DNA from: Brachionus rotundiformis
Taxonomy: Eukaryota; Rotifera; Eurotatoria; Ploima; Brachionidae
Assembly: GCA_016802295.1 (NCBI GenBank)
Contig: JAESIW010000200.1
Coordinates: 3,455,506-3,519,505 of the forward strand
Length of the DNA stretch: 64,000 nucleotides
Direction: 5' to 3'
The position numbers and the translations under genes were made by a program. Below, one piece after another: positions 35,301-48,898 of this stretch (the first letter of the stretch is position 1; each line of letters begins with the position of its first letter). Under the pieces are notes generated by a model. That model made no database searches and was not told the DNA's origin. It was given only the letters and a program-made list of their open reading frames with translations.

Positions 35301-37726
35301 ATGACAAGAATTTTATCAGGAACTATTCTTTTTACATTTTTGCTAATAAACTTAATAGAATGCTCGGAAGAATACAAAAAAATCTGGTATTAGAAAAATA
35401 TAATTCTTAATATTTTTTAATATCTTTATTTGAAGCTATTTTACTAATTGGGCACAGTTTCGTCCATCTGGAACCGAATTTCTTCCTGAAGACATCGATG
35501 CAAAACTTTGTACCCATATAATATATGCCTTTGCTAAAATTGAAAATTTTACTCTGGCGCATACTGAACCTAATGATGTTAGCATCGACAATGGCCCGGG
35601 TTTATATGAGCGAATAATGGTTTTAAAGTTGATTAATCCATCCTTAAAAATAATGCTCGCTGTTGGTGGCTGGGCTCAAGGTAGCAGTGGATTCGAAAAT
35701 GGTAAATTAAATAAATAGTCTAGATGATTAAAAGTATCAATTAAAAAATCAAAAGTTATCCAAAATGATGATTCAATGGAAAAATTTGCCAAAAATTCAA
35801 TAATTTTTTTGAAAAAATGGAAATTTGATGGTTTAGGTACTAGAAACTAATTAATTTTAAAAATTTTTAAATATTAATTTTTATTTGAGATGTTGACTGG
35901 GAATACCCATTGGTAAAAAAAAATCAATTCACAAAATTAATAGAGGCAAGAATTTTCCTCCATTCAGAACTTCAAGTTAAAGAATTTTAATTCAAAAAAT
36001 TTTTTTAGGAATTGAGAATTGCAATTGATACTGATTCCTTATCAACTGGTAGTCGCCTTCAGCTTTCGATAGCAGTTTCAGCTGGTCAGGAAACAATAGA
36101 TATGTCCTATGATATTGAAAAGATCAGTCAATACGTAGATTTTATAAATCTGGTAGCCTACGATGTAAAATATTTCATCTAAAATTCATAAATTATTTGA
36201 ATTAATAAATTTAAATTTTAAGTTTCATGAATCATGGAGCCCAGTTACTGGATTTCATTCTCCTTTGCATCCTAAAAAGGATGAATTTACCAACACTCTA
36301 AATGTGGTATGGAAAAACTATAAACTTGAGACTTTTTATGTATTCTAAATTTAAGCACTGGGCTGTTAACTATTGGATCAAAAAAGGCTGTCCTAGAAAA
36401 AAACTTGTCCTTGGTCTCGCATTTTACGGCAGAGGATTTAGACTAAAAAATCCAAAATTGAACCAAGCGGGCGCTCCATCAAAAGGAATCTCAAAGCCTG
36501 GTCAATACACTAAAGAAGCAGGAATTTTGTCTTACTTTGAGGTTAGTAATATACCAAATTTAATTCAAATTAGAATTTTGGAACTTTTCAGATTTGCCAA
36601 ATTGTCAAAGAAAATAATTTGCATGAAGTTTTCCATCCGGATCATAAGGTGGTTAGTTTGAAATTTGGAGATCAATGGATAGGCTATGAAAATGAACAAT
36701 CAATAGCAATGAAAGCTGATTATATTAAAGAAAATTGTCTCGGAGGAGCCATGATTTGGACAGTGAGATTGTTTTTTCTCTAATTAAAATAAATTAATTA
36801 TTTTTGTTAGGTCGATTTTGATGACTTTAGGGGATATTTTTGTAAAAACGGTCGTTTTCCTCTGCTCAAAAAAGTCAATCAAGTTCTAAATGGAACCCAA
36901 TGTATTTATAAGCCAAACAAGACCACACAGTCACCAGCTTCTATTTCCATTTCAACATTTAAAACAACTAACCCAACTAAACATTCTACTCGTTACTATT
37001 CTGAACCTACCACCACCAACCCACTTCCTAAAGGTAAATAAAAAAATTTAAATTTAAATTAAAAGTAAATATTTTTCGGTAGATATATGTACTGGTTTTG
37101 ACAGTGAATTCTTGACAAGTCCTAATGGATGTGAATACTTCAAAGTGTGTTTAAAAGGATTTTCAACATCTGTAGCGACAATTAGATGTCCTGACAGACA
37201 TTGGTTCGATACCAAAGTTAAATCTTGCACGAAAACTAAGCCTGTAAATTAAAAGATATTTTTTAATCCAAACTTTAGATTTTTTCTGCTTAAGATAAAT
37301 TGTAGCCATAATAATGAAGCTTCAACCATCATTACAAAAAGTCCAGTGTATACACTTTCGACTGATAAATTTATTTGTCCGGAATCTTCAGGTTTGTTTG
37401 CCAATTCCCAAGATCCCAACAAATTTTGGCACTGTTCAAATGGTTTTCCATTTGAAAAAACATGTCCCGAAAATTTACAGTTTGATAATAATTTGAAAAT
37501 TTGTGGAGTAAATTTTGAATTTCAAAATACAAAAACAAATTCAAATGATAATAATTTTTCTTGTCCTGAATCCAATGGCTTGTTTAAAGATCCTGAAAGT
37601 AAAAACAAATTTTGGCACTGCAGTAATAGACAAGCTGTTCGTAAAATTTGTCCAGGGAATCTTTATTTCAATGATAAAATAAAAGTTTGTGATATTCTGG
37701 TATCAAGTGTACCAATGTATTTATAA
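35301..37726 (+). CDS. Secreted GH18 chitinase with three chitin-binding modules
   Basis: Eleven exons join in frame: 35301-35386, 35436-35701, 35756-35836, 35890-35945, 36009-36164, 36223-36306, 36356-36541, 36592-36762, 36811-37033, 37083-37243 and 37295-37726, for 633 residues. A signal peptide (1-~21) is followed by a GH18 catalytic domain. ICYFTNWAQFRP starts it, SLKIMLAVGGW follows, and the active-site motif FDGLDVDWE has the acid Glu at ~149, so it should be active. GGAMIWTVDFDDF ends the barrel. A Thr/Ser-rich linker precedes three CBM14-type six-cysteine modules. It would hydrolyse chitin outside the cell (cuticle, egg shell or food). Intron 35946-36008 starts with GC, and using it restores the conserved FTKLIEELR. 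A predictor that ignores GC donors would read 16 extra residues here. Confidence 0.93.
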
Positions 37727-38722
37727 TTAAAAAAACATCTGATTAGATTTTTAAAACTAAATTTTATCAATAATAAATTTATAAATAAATACGACTTTAT
37801 TTCATTTTATTTATTTAAAATTTAGGAAATATTTAGAAATGTTATTTTAATCTGAAAAAAAATTCACGCTTGGAAAAACAACTCAAATTGGTAATAATGT
37901 AAATGAATAAAAATATCGTAGATGCTTAATTTATTCATTTGAAATTATTAAAACCAAATGTTTGCTATTGAATAACTAAAATGGTAAAAAATTGACAGAA
38001 AATATGTAAATTTAAATTTATTATTAACAAAAATAATTTTAAGAATCTTTTTGTCGGTAATTTTAAATTCGTTAAGAAAACGACAATATTATAGCTTTAA
38101 AGCTAGGAAAATAAACATAGCTACAAAATAAAATTATAATAATTTGAAATTTTTAATAGCTTTTCAACGAGATATGTTCAAAATTTGATTTTTTGAGAAA
38201 AAAATCAATTTTATTTCGGATTAAAAAAATTTTAAATAGATGATACATCAAGCTTTATATATATTTTTTTCATGAATCATGATGAAAAAACGATTAAAGG
38301 TTTTTAATCGTACGATCTTCAGTTTTAATTAGTCCTGAATTGTTTTATTTTTTGTCATAGCGACTATAGGTAAATTAATTATTTAATCAGAAAAAAAATT
38401 CAAGTTAAATAAGCTTAAGCAATTTAAATTTTACAACAAAAGGAGGATTGCATGTAAGCAGAGCTTCATTTATAAATTGAGTATTTGTTTATAAATTATT
38501 TTCAAGAAATATGGGCATATTTTTTAAATAATTAAAATTATTTTCATGCAAGTATCTTAATTAACTAAAGCTGATCTTTTGATTCATTTTCAAAATTATT
38601 TTTTTATCAAAATTACGCACAATTTTTATAGAATTCCATATTTTAAAATCTTTAGATACATCAAGAAAATAAATTAATGGATAAATTATTCATTTTAAAA
38701 TAAAGATTACATATTTAACAAA
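37727..38722. other. Intergenic region, chitinase to NIPA
   Basis: It contains the chitinase poly(A) signal (AATAAA at 37772-37777, 46 nt after the stop) and the upstream region of the transporter. No gene was seen. Confidence 0.5.
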
Positions 38723-41071
38723 ATGAGTTTGGCAAATTTGACTCATAATGCGTTAAAATTTTCCAATAAGAGTCGTCAATCTTCTGTATCCACTGAACCA
38801 CTACACACATCTCGAGACTTTTATATTGGACTTTCGCTAGCACTTCTTTCAAGTTTTTTCATAGGTTCTAGTTTTATTCTGAAGAAAAAAGGTCTTCTTA
38901 AGTTATGCGGAAGCATGACCATTTCACCAAATAAAAGAGCTGGTATTTTTACTCATCTAATTTAATACTTGATCAAGATTTCGATTTTTAAAGGCCAAGG
39001 TGGATATGGCTATTTGAAGGAATGGATCTGGTGGTCGGGCTTTTTAACAAGTAACTTATTTTTTAGCTGAAATTAATCTTAATGAGATATCTTTTATTTA
39101 GTGGGAGTTGGAGAATTATGTAATTTTGCCGCTTATGGATTTGTACCGGCCACACTCGTTACTCCTTTAGGGGCCTTAAGCGTTTTGATTAGCGCTGTTA
39201 TGTCAGCTTATTTTCTAAACGAAAAATTAAACTTGATCGGCAAAATAGGATGCATTTTAACAGCAATAGGCTCAACTGTTATGGTAATTCATGCACCTAA
39301 AGAGGGTGAAGTGAAAACTGTACAAGAACTTATATTCCGTATTAAAGATAAAGGTAATTTGTCTTGTCAGCTAATAAAATCTTAATAACATCATCATCTA
39401 AATTAAAAATGAAAAATTATAATTAAAAATTTCTAATCGTTGCTATCAAATTTGGAAAAAAAATTCCAATTTAAACTACTAATCAAAACAATTAGCTTTA
39501 ATTTAGATTAAAATTGATTTTTTTCTCTTTTAGTTAAAGATCTGAATTAAGCTATTTTACATAAAGAAATTTCTTAACCAGTCATCCAATTTGAACCATA
39601 ATATATTTATGATATATTTATAAAAAAAGTTATACGTTATTTACTTAATATTTTTTTTGTAAGAACGGTCAGAACTTGTTGGTAAATTTGTTTTCTTAAA
39701 CTTAAAAATATTGAAAAAAATTAAATAAAAATTTATTTAAAGGGTCTATCATAATTAAAGATTCTCAAGTCATAGAACTTTTAGCTATAATTTAAAAGTC
39801 ACCTGATAAAACTTTAAATTTTAGTTTTTAATTCTTCTATCTTAAAAAGTTAAAATGATAAATAAATTTATTTTATTAGATAGAGCTAATTTTTAGAGGA
39901 GTCCATTTTAAAATTATCAAACCAATTTAAAAATTAAAAATATTTATTTTATTTATTTTTTTCAAAAGAATTCATTTCGTTTTCGATTTTATGTTTATTG
40001 ACTCTCGTAGTCCTTATTTTTTATGTGGCCCCGAAGTATGGTCACACGAACGTATTTATTTATATCCTAATTTGTTCAATACTGGGTGCTTTTACAGTCA
40101 TGTCCTGCAAAGGTCTATCGCTTGGTATCAAGGAGATGTTTTTTACCGAGCCAAGTGTGTCATTTGTTTACACATACTTTTTTGCTTTATTGGTCATTTG
40201 CTGTATAATCATTCAAATGAATTATCTAAACAAGTCACTTGACTTATTCAATACTCCAATTGTTACTACCATTTATTACGTATTGTTCACTCTCTTTGTG
40301 ATGATAGCAAGCGCTATATTGTTCAAAGAGCTTTTAAATGTTTCTTTCACGGATTTTGTTGGATGCATTAGTGGCTTTTTGACCATAATATGCGCCCTAT
40401 TTTTGATTCAATTTTTCAAAAGCTCAGAAGATGGAAACCAAACCAAGCAATCAAATTTGGTTAGAAACGACAATGGCAACCTGTTTAATTTAATTCTAAA
40501 CAACTCAAAAAAAATGACTAGTGAATCAGATGATTTGATCGAGAGCTATAAACTAAACGATTTTGGTGAAAAAAAAAGACACATATCCAATATTCAAGAT
40601 TCGAGCCAAGCTTCTCCAACACGAAATTCCTCCGATTTGGTCAAAAGTGTCACTATTTTTAAAACAGCAGAAAGAGAAATAAGAGATAAGTCCAGCAGAG
40701 ATAGTCCGAAAAATGTATCTTTTATGAAAAAAATATCAGCAAATTACAAAAACTTTCAGCATAATATCTTATCTCCAAAATCATCGTCTGGATACAGACA
40801 AATTCCACTAGATCTTGCCGATGAAGAGGACTTTTCCAATGAAGAATGTGATATTGAGTTTGATTTAAACCAGTATAAAAAAAATAGAAAATATAATTTA
40901 CTCAACAACAAGGATGATAATGAAATCAAGTCAATGAAACCGGTAAAACAAACTGCTTCGATTAAAAGTAAAAGTTTTAATGATAATATTTTTGTTGAAA
41001 ATACCAGCACAGATAGTAAAAGCGATGATCTGAATTCGGCAACTAAATCATTGATTGAATTAAGATCTTAA
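38723..41071 (+). CDS. NIPA-family magnesium transporter-like membrane protein
   Basis: Four exons (38723-38942, 38994-39050, 39102-39353, 39969-41071) give 543 residues. The family signature is clear: GLSLALLSSFFIGSSFILKKKGL, split here by length, then WIWWSGFLTMGVGELCNFAAYGF and PATLVTPLGALSVLISA, followed by further hydrophobic helices ending in FLTIICALFLIQFF. About nine membrane segments are expected. NIPA/NIPAL proteins carry Mg2+ or related divalent cations across plasma or endosomal membranes. The C-terminal ~230 residues are a long Ser/Lys/Asp-rich cytoplasmic tail, longer than in human NIPA1/2. The 615-nt intron before exon 4 is the largest in the gene. It is convergent with the K2P gene. 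Confidence 0.9.
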
Positions 41072-42743
41072 TAAATATTATTTGGCTTCTTTATTGTTCC
41101 AAATTATCAACATGTAATAAATAATCCTAAAATTTTATTTTTTTTTGTTTAAGCAATTTTTATTGTACCAAATTAAAAATCTTTATAACGAACTATTAAA
41201 ATTGAATTTGTTTTTTAATATCAATAATCATTAGTTTTATATATTCAAATTTAAGTTTTTTTTTATAAAAATTGTAAAATTTTTAACTAATAAAGATCCA
41301 TTAAAATCAACATTTGAAAATTAAACATTGATCCGATTTTTTATATCTTGATGAAAAAGGCTTTGGAAATAGCTTTAAGAAATATTCAAAAACATTGGTT
41401 AAAAGTTTTTGGTTTATTAAAATGTAATATTTCTATACAAATAAAAATGTTTTGCTTTATAACCAAACAAAAAATTTAAAAAGAATTTAAAAAAACAAGA
41501 AGCCTTAGGCATAGACTTAAAAATATACACAATTTAATTTTTTGAAAAAATAATTTTAAAATACTCATCTTGTAAAAATAACCAATCTAAGAAATTTCCA
41601 ATTAAATATGTCGTTTCCAAAACTGATTCATATCATTGATAGTATAAATAATGGTCTATGTAGTCTCCTTTGAGTTGTCCAAGACAGCGCTGACTACTTT
41701 AATTCATTATTTAGATCTATCATACACTAGAAGTAGCCAATTATCTTACCAAGTTATTGACTAACCACAGCAAATTTATTAATATTATCCCAAGCAATAT
41801 AAATTTTACAGAATTATAGAAACTTGATGTCGTAAAGCTACAGTCTAATGTGACGCTTAATGAGCTCAATAGGTCCAAAATGTGGCCAAATCGAAATTCT
41901 GTATTACATACACTACCAAGCTTAAATTTCCATGTTAAAATTCATATCAAGCAAATGATACCAACTTTCAAAATTGTACCACTGATACTTTCACGATCAT
42001 TTATTAAGTAAATTTTGCTGAGATTTCCTTCTCTCATCAATTCAAACACGTCAAAATCTTAATCATAATTATAAAAACCATAACTTTATGTTGATTTGAC
42101 AAAGTATTCACTTAAATCTTTGTAAATATGTGCATCTGGTTAGCTACCATCATATTTTAGTCATCCGAAATCTTTTTTTTATAAAAATAATTTTTTGTTT
42201 TGATACAAAAGATTTGGCATAGCTATATGTAAATAGCAAAAAAATATTAAAAGAAATTTTATATGAAGTATTATATTGAATTAACAGAATTATATAACTT
42301 TAGTTAATTAAATTAATTTAGAAAAAATTTGAGGTTAAGTTTTAAAATCAAAATTCAAGCTAAATATTCAAAAAATTAGTTAAATTAATTAGAAATGATT
42401 TAATAAAATTTAATCATAGGAAAAACGGGTGAATAGTAGTGAATAATTTAACAGGATGTCTTCTTTTTCTGATTCAATGGTTGAAAAAAAATTTTTTTAA
42501 ACTACATTGATTTTTTAATTAGTTTTTTCCTTCAGTCATTTAAAGAGTTTCTTAAAATTATATTTTAATTAGAATTAAGAAAATTAAGTTAGCTGATTAA
42601 AGTTTAAAAAAAATCTTGATTTTATTTAACCGAATTCATTTGTAAATAATAAGCATAAAAATAAAAGCAATTAAATATAATTTTAAAATTAATCAAAAAT
42701 AAAAAAACAATTTTTGGAACTAGAAAACAATTTAAATTTTAAA
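41072..42743. other. Convergent 3' flanks of NIPA-like and K2P genes
   Basis: The NIPA-like stop codon overlaps one AATAAA, and a better placed AATAAA is at 41116-41121. A more complex patch at ~41630-42150 has no sustained frame and may be an old repeat. Otherwise AT-rich. Confidence 0.45.
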
Positions 42744-45123
42744 TTAAACGAAAAATTTTTTTGACGAGGATAACATATCATCTGCGTCGTTTAGTGATGA
42801 CTCATCATCTAATTTTGACTTTTCATAGCTCATTTCATAATCAGTTATAATTTGACTACTCAAATCGTTTTGTGAAGTTTTTTTAATACTTCCTGTGGAA
42901 AGATAATTTACACTTAAACAATTAAAATTAACATCTGATCCCGGCTCGATTGGAGTGCTCTGCTTTTGTTCCATATTTTTTAGCCTATTATCACTATTGT
43001 GTCCGGACTTTGTTAGTGTGGTTAGTATGGTTGCGTTGGTAACTGTCAAATAGTCTTCCGGATCGTTTTCATCATCAATATACAAATTGATATCATAGTT
43101 TAAATTAGGTTTAGCTTTTTTGCTCTCTGGCTTAGATGGTTCACTTGTAACAGAGTCATCATGTTGAGTCAAGCAAATTTTTGGACTTTCTTTTATTTTG
43201 AATTTTGAATTTGTTTCTTTCAAATTATTTGGTATTAAAAGGTGAGAAATTTTGCCAGGACCACGTCGAACCGTGTAATGAGGCTTTTTACTTTTCAGAT
43301 TATTCAAACAAAATTTACATAATACTTGTTTACGGTCACTTTGTTGGTTATTGCTTGGATCAAATGTTAAACTATCAGACCTACTGATAAAAAATTTATC
43401 GTAATGCTCCTTGTTATGCTTTAATCTGTCTAAATGGTACATGGAATTTTCATTGCTGGACTCATACTTGGTATCCCAATGAAAAAATGGAAATTTTCGC
43501 TTGAACGAAAATGAAAAGTAGTTATTTTCTCCGAAACATAACTTAATGCTATTCTCGCGTCTTAATTCTTCCAGATCCGAAGGCTCATAGGTACATATCA
43601 CACTACCATTTACAACATTTAACAAATCTGTGCTACTAAAACGAATATTTTGATTTTTTTTTGTTTTTTTACAAAATTCTTCGCGTCGCTCATCTTCAGT
43701 ATTCATGGTCAAAAATTTTAATACCAGCAGATTGATTGACGAGGCCACTACAGTTAGGCCAAATAGAATGAAGGTAAATGAAAGTACGACATAGCTAGTA
43801 TTTGATAGATCATTTCTTTCCTAAAATAAAATAGTTTATAGGGTTTTTTTTAAATAAATAAATTTTACCTGAAGAGCCTTTTATTTGTCGATTGAATAAT
43901 GTAAATAGTAAAAAATATCTTTTTAAATTTTTATATTAAAATCTTACAACATAGTCACCAAATCCAATGGTGGTCAAGGTAATCACACAATAATAGATGG
44001 CATTAAAGTATGTCCAACCTTCGTAATGCGAAAACATAGCAGCTCCTCCTGCAATCACAATAAAAGACAACACTCCAGCGACAAAGACCATTTCTGTTTG
44101 GTTCACATCAGTATTTTTGAATTTAATTAATTTCTTTACAAGTTGAATACAGAATGAGGCAAAATAATTGAGACGTTCACCAACTGATTGGAACATTACC
44201 AGACATAGAGGTATACCTATCAAAGCATACAACATGCAAAACGATTTACCGGGAATCGTTTGCGGCGTACTGTGTCCATAGCCTAAATGGTTCAATTAAA
44301 ATTATGAATTTATTTTGGATTTAGTTTTATTACCAATTGTGGTGATCACAGTCAAACTAAAATAAAATGCCCCTGTGAATTTCCTTTGAAAATTATTTTA
44401 AAAAATTAAAAAAGATATAAATTTTATTAATTATTGTCCCTAACGAGATTATTAATGATTAACAAAATACGTGTAAAGAATATTTACATAACCTGAAATA
44501 AATATTTAATTTTTTTGACTATCAAAAAAGTCGAAATTATTTTTAGACTTCTAATTTGATAATAAATAAATCTAAACAATAATAAAATTATTATGTTTAG
44601 ATAAAAAGAATAATCATTGAAAATATTTTTCTATTAGAACTTAACATTCAAAACACTTTCAATATTTTAGACCCAGTTGTTTAAAAGATCTTACAAAAAA
44701 TAAAAATCTCACTTATTTTAGAATTAAAAAAATTATTTGACTTGATTAATTATTCCTTTGATTCGATTTATTAAAATTTAGGATTACCTATCAGACCGAT
44801 CATAAATTTATTCTATTGAAATAACATTTTATTTTAAAATATATAAATATTTTAAAATAAAATTCAAAACAGTTGAAACTATTAGCTTACCATTGAGGAA
44901 ATTTTCGGTATGGATGGTACTTGTTGACAATGTCTTCTAAACTTTTATATTCATCATGACTAATGTTATATTTTTTTTTATAGTCTATCTCCGTATTCTC
45001 GAGATCTTGCTTTATTAATTCTTCAGTTTGACTCTCGAGAGCGTCGAATATAGCAGCGCCCATGAGTAAATATGTGAATGTTGAGACAATAAATGATAAT
45101 GTGCGAACATTTTGCTTTTTCAT
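42744..45123 (-). CDS. Two-pore-domain potassium channel, TASK-like
   Basis: Five exons (45123-44891, 44383-44334, 44282-43948, 43877-43869, 43820-42744) give 567 residues. K2P channels are dimeric background K+ channels of the plasma membrane. The first helix is LSFIVSTFTYLLMGAAIF, followed by an extracellular cap with an NIS glycosylation site. Pore filter 1 is TTIGYGHSTP, rebuilt across a splice, and filter 2 is TTIGFGDYV. The ALQ after filter 2 and the post-M4 FLTMNTEDERREE place it with TASK (KCNK3/9) channels. ALQ is supplied by a 9-nt microexon. The C-terminal ~240 residues are a Ser/Asp/Lys-rich cytoplasmic tail. The first intron (507 nt) is long for this genome. Confidence 0.92.
43869..43877 (-). 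other. 9-nt microexon of the K2P channel
   Basis: On the minus strand GCTCTTCAG is preceded by AAAAG and followed by GTAAA. It encodes Ala-Leu-Gln in phase 0, filling exactly the ALQ that follows FGDYV in TASK channels. Confidence 0.8.
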
Positions 45124-46187
45124 TATTGCTCAATGCAGCTTCAACATGCTCAATTGGTTCAAATTGGAATTTATTTATTACCAGAAAAAAAAAACAAAAC
45201 AAACGAAAATAGTTATTTAAGAACTATGCTATTTGATCATTAAAATACCCTGATAGTTTATTATTTATATTTGATATTAGCTAAAATAAAAATTTTAATT
45301 ATAATTAAAATTGGCACCAAATTTACGTCAGTATATAATGGAATCTTAAAAGCATAACTGATAGAAATGAAATTTATTTTCTTATATTAGTTGTATCACT
45401 GCAGTTTATTTAAAATTATAGTAAACTAGTTTAGCATAATAATTTTGGCATCCGATTTCAGGGTTCAATAGCAAGTCTTGAGATGATTTGAGAGAGCTTT
45501 TTATGAAATAATAATAATAATAATATTTGAATAAAAAAAATAATATTTTTGAAAGGAATATGCTGGAGTTTAGTGGTTTGTGGAATCAATTTATGAATTT
45601 AACTTTAGTTGGAAATTTAATTTAAAGGAAAAGAATTAGAAATTTCAATCATAATTAGATTGATGCTTTTTTTTTAATTTAACTTATGAATTAGCCTAAT
45701 GCTTTGAGTTAATGCTCAAGGCATTATGCTGCACCACCACTTTAATTATAATTCCCGCTATAATTATAATTCTTAATCATTAGTGTTTCCTCTCTAATGT
45801 GCCAAAATTTCATCAACTCGATTCCAATTGTATGGGGAACATTTAAAATAGTGTGTATATCTTTTCATGATTTCAAATCACAAATGAGTTTTTTAAAACA
45901 ATTAAAATTTTCTGTTTAATTTTTGAGAAAATCAATAAACCAACTTGCTGAATATTTTATGATAAATGCAAAAGTCTATTCTTTCATGTGAAAAATTATT
46001 CTCTCTCAAAAAGGAACCATTATCTCCACAAAATATTGTTGATCAAGAAACATATAAACAAAAAAAAAACAAAATAAATTAAAAAAATTCTTTTATTCTT
46101 TTTTTATCTAACTTATTTATAGCATAAAATGTTCATTATATCATTTTTAGAAGACAGATAATTAACGATCACGAAAGCCAGTTTAAT
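45124..46187. other. Intergenic region between K2P and GGT genes
   Basis: It holds the K2P promoter side and the GGT 3' side. An ATA trinucleotide run sits near 45509-45525. No gene was recognised. Confidence 0.5.
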
Positions 46188-48898
46188 TTATATACCATCA
46201 GGTCTTCCGCCTCAAAAAAAAAACAAAAATTAAAACAGGAAAAATTATCATTTGAAATTTACCTTTCCTGGCATCTGAATAAGCATTTATATATTTGTCG
46301 AATTGGTTTTTGTCCAATATTCGAATCCCTTGAATAACTGAACCACCAAAATTAAAGCATTTTTTATTATGTCCTTTCGCAAGTATTCCCAATTCAATGT
46401 CCTTAATAGAATTTTAAATATAAATATTCTATAAAAAATTAAATTAATTAACTTACCTTTGGAAAACCGGATTCAATTTCAAGGTTATTTGGATAAAGTT
46501 GATGATGAATTCGGCGAGAGTCGATTGCTTCTTTGATATTCATTCCCATAAAAAGGGTTTTTATGGCTACCTTGTAAATTTTTAGCTATCTTAATTCTAT
46601 GAAAATACACAAATGTACTTGAGAAACAGCTGATATAATTTTGGAACCACCTGATGCACCAAGTATCAATCTTACGTTATTATCATTGTCAACTACTATT
46701 ATTGGACACATTGAAGACAAAGCACGCTTGCCAGGCTTTATAAAATTCGACTCAGTTGGCTCGAAACCAAACGAATTTGTAAGACCTGGAGTAGAAAAGT
46801 CATCCATTATATCATTATAAAGTATTCCTGTATATTTTCCTGCATATTTGGCTCCAAAACTTGGATAAATTTATCAATTTTCATTTTTAACAAGATCCAA
46901 AAATTACTAATTGTTTATTGTGGAAGTAATTGATACTGCATCACCGTTTTCGGAATAAACGGATATGTGAGCTTTATATGATATTTAATTTTACGGAATT
47001 TTTTGAAATAAATTTTGTTTACCTGTTCCTGCATCTTCTTTTTCAAGAGCAGAACCATAATATGAGGTGGGAAACGTCTTGTCATCGTTAATTTTATCAC
47101 GTATCTTATCAATAAATGTTTCATTTTGTAAATCATTCAAAATCTATTTTAAAAATAACTTAATAAATTTAAAATGTTTTAGAAAAATTGTTTAAAATAA
47201 AATTTGAGAATATAATAAATCTTCTTTAATTAATAAATTAAATAGTCAAATCGAATTTAACTAATATAATTATAAATAGATTTTTTTTTTTACATAAACC
47301 TGATTTAATAACTTTATATTAAATTTTGTTTAAAATATAAAAGTATTTTACATCATTTAAATTCAAATATTTTTCATCGCCCAAAAATGTTCTCTTGGCG
47401 TAAGCATGCTTAAAAACTTCTGTCAGTCTGTGATAAAATAAAATTTTCTGCTCTTGGCTCATAGAGATTTCATTTTTAAGATCGAATTCTTTATTTCAAA
47501 TTAATTAGAAATTTTAAAATTTTATCAAATTATTACTTTTCATTAATTTAATAATGAATGGAACCAGAATACCACTAGAAGGTGGGGGAGGTGTATAAAT
47601 TCTTAAATTTCCATCCAAAGGCACCTGGAATCTGTTTACATGCACTCTAGCATTATATTCTTTAAAGTCTTCTAATGTTACATTTCCACCTTAAATTCTC
47701 TTTTATTATCTCAACCTAGACAAAAAATTTGAACAAACCATTTTCATTTATCTCAGACACAATAAACCCAGTCAATACCCCATTATAAAAAGCATCAGCT
47801 CCTTCTTCGCTCAGAATTTTTAAAGTTTTTCCTAAGTTGGTCATTTTGATTGTATCATTTTCCTTGTACACTTGGTTTGTTTGAGGATTAATAAACACTG
47901 ACTTCAATCCGTCATTATCTAATATTTGACTTTCTTTCTGTCTTAAAGCACTTGCTAAAACTTTAGATATTTTGAATCCATTTAAACATAACTCAATAGT
48001 TGGACTGAACAAATCTTTCCAAGGTAAATTTCCACCTATTTTATGAGCTTCCCAATAACCTCTGATTTCACCAGGAATTCCACTAATGGGTATTCCAAAA
48101 TATGAATAAAGAATAGAATGTATTAAAATTTACCTTGCAAGTCCACCTTTGTATAAATTGATTAAAGAGAATTTAAAAAAATTAAGCTTTAAAATTACCA
48201 ACAGTAGCTTTTTCAGGATTATCGACAAACATAGTTTCGAATGCGTTGAAAGGTGCATTCTCTCTGGCATCGATTATATAATTTATATTCTTTTCCCTAA
48301 TATAAAAGCAAAAGAACAAATAATTTCATTAAAATTAAAAATTACTTAATGTAAATATTCATAAAATGTCCGCCGCCAATTCCCATACTTTGAGCATTCA
48401 TTACTGAATTACAAAGAGCAGTAGCTATGGCTACATCAACGGCAGAACCATTAATTTCAAAAAATTGTCTAATATTATTTTTTTGATTAAATTTTTCCAA
48501 TTTAAAAATATTATTAATTACTTTCCTATCGATGAACAAAGCGCATTATCAGCAGCAACTGCAAATTGTTCATATTCTCCAAGAAATGAAGCTTGAATAG
48601 AAGAATTGTAAACTTCATGTGCAGTATCACATTCATCAGAATCTAGTTAAAATTTATCATTAGATACAATGAAATTTTCTCAATGTTAATTAAATAACAC
48701 TTTTTTCAGGCTTTTTTTTGGTTGTCTCTACTGCTATTATGGTAACCAAACAAATCACTAAGCCTAAAGTAACCGCTAATACAGCAATTAAAAATTTCCT
48801 TCAAAAAACGCTCAGTTAAATCCCATGATAAGTTTTTAATTTTACTTTTTTGAAGATGATCCTTTTCCTTTAAAACTAGCCTGATCTTGAGTTACCAT
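46188..48898 (-). CDS. GGT: Gamma-glutamyltransferase, membrane-anchored
   Basis: Fifteen exons close in frame: 48898-48846, 48798-48701, 48642-48522, 48468-48346, 48296-48199, 48146-48134, 48082-47739, 47689-47537, 47488-47352, 47143-47023, 46971-46908, 46859-46619, 46570-46457, 46401-46263 and 46210-46188, for 613 residues. The enzyme transfers the gamma-glutamyl group of glutathione at the cell surface. A single N-terminal membrane anchor (LIAVLAVTLGLVICLVTII) precedes the ectodomain. QSMGIGGGHFMNIY, the catalytic Thr in EDAGTAHISVYSENG, and STINNYFGAKYAG are all present. GASGGSKI and the terminal SDARKGGRPDGI match the small subunit. Autocleavage before the Thr is expected from the family. 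A 13-nt microexon encodes part of GGLAS. Confidence 0.92.
48134..48146 (-). other. 13-nt microexon of the GGT gene
   Basis: GTGGACTTGCAAG on the minus strand is flanked by AAAG and GTAAAT. With one base from the previous exon it gives Gly-Gly-Leu-Ala plus two bases of the next codon, producing the conserved GGLASGIPGEIRGYWEAH. Confidence 0.8.
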
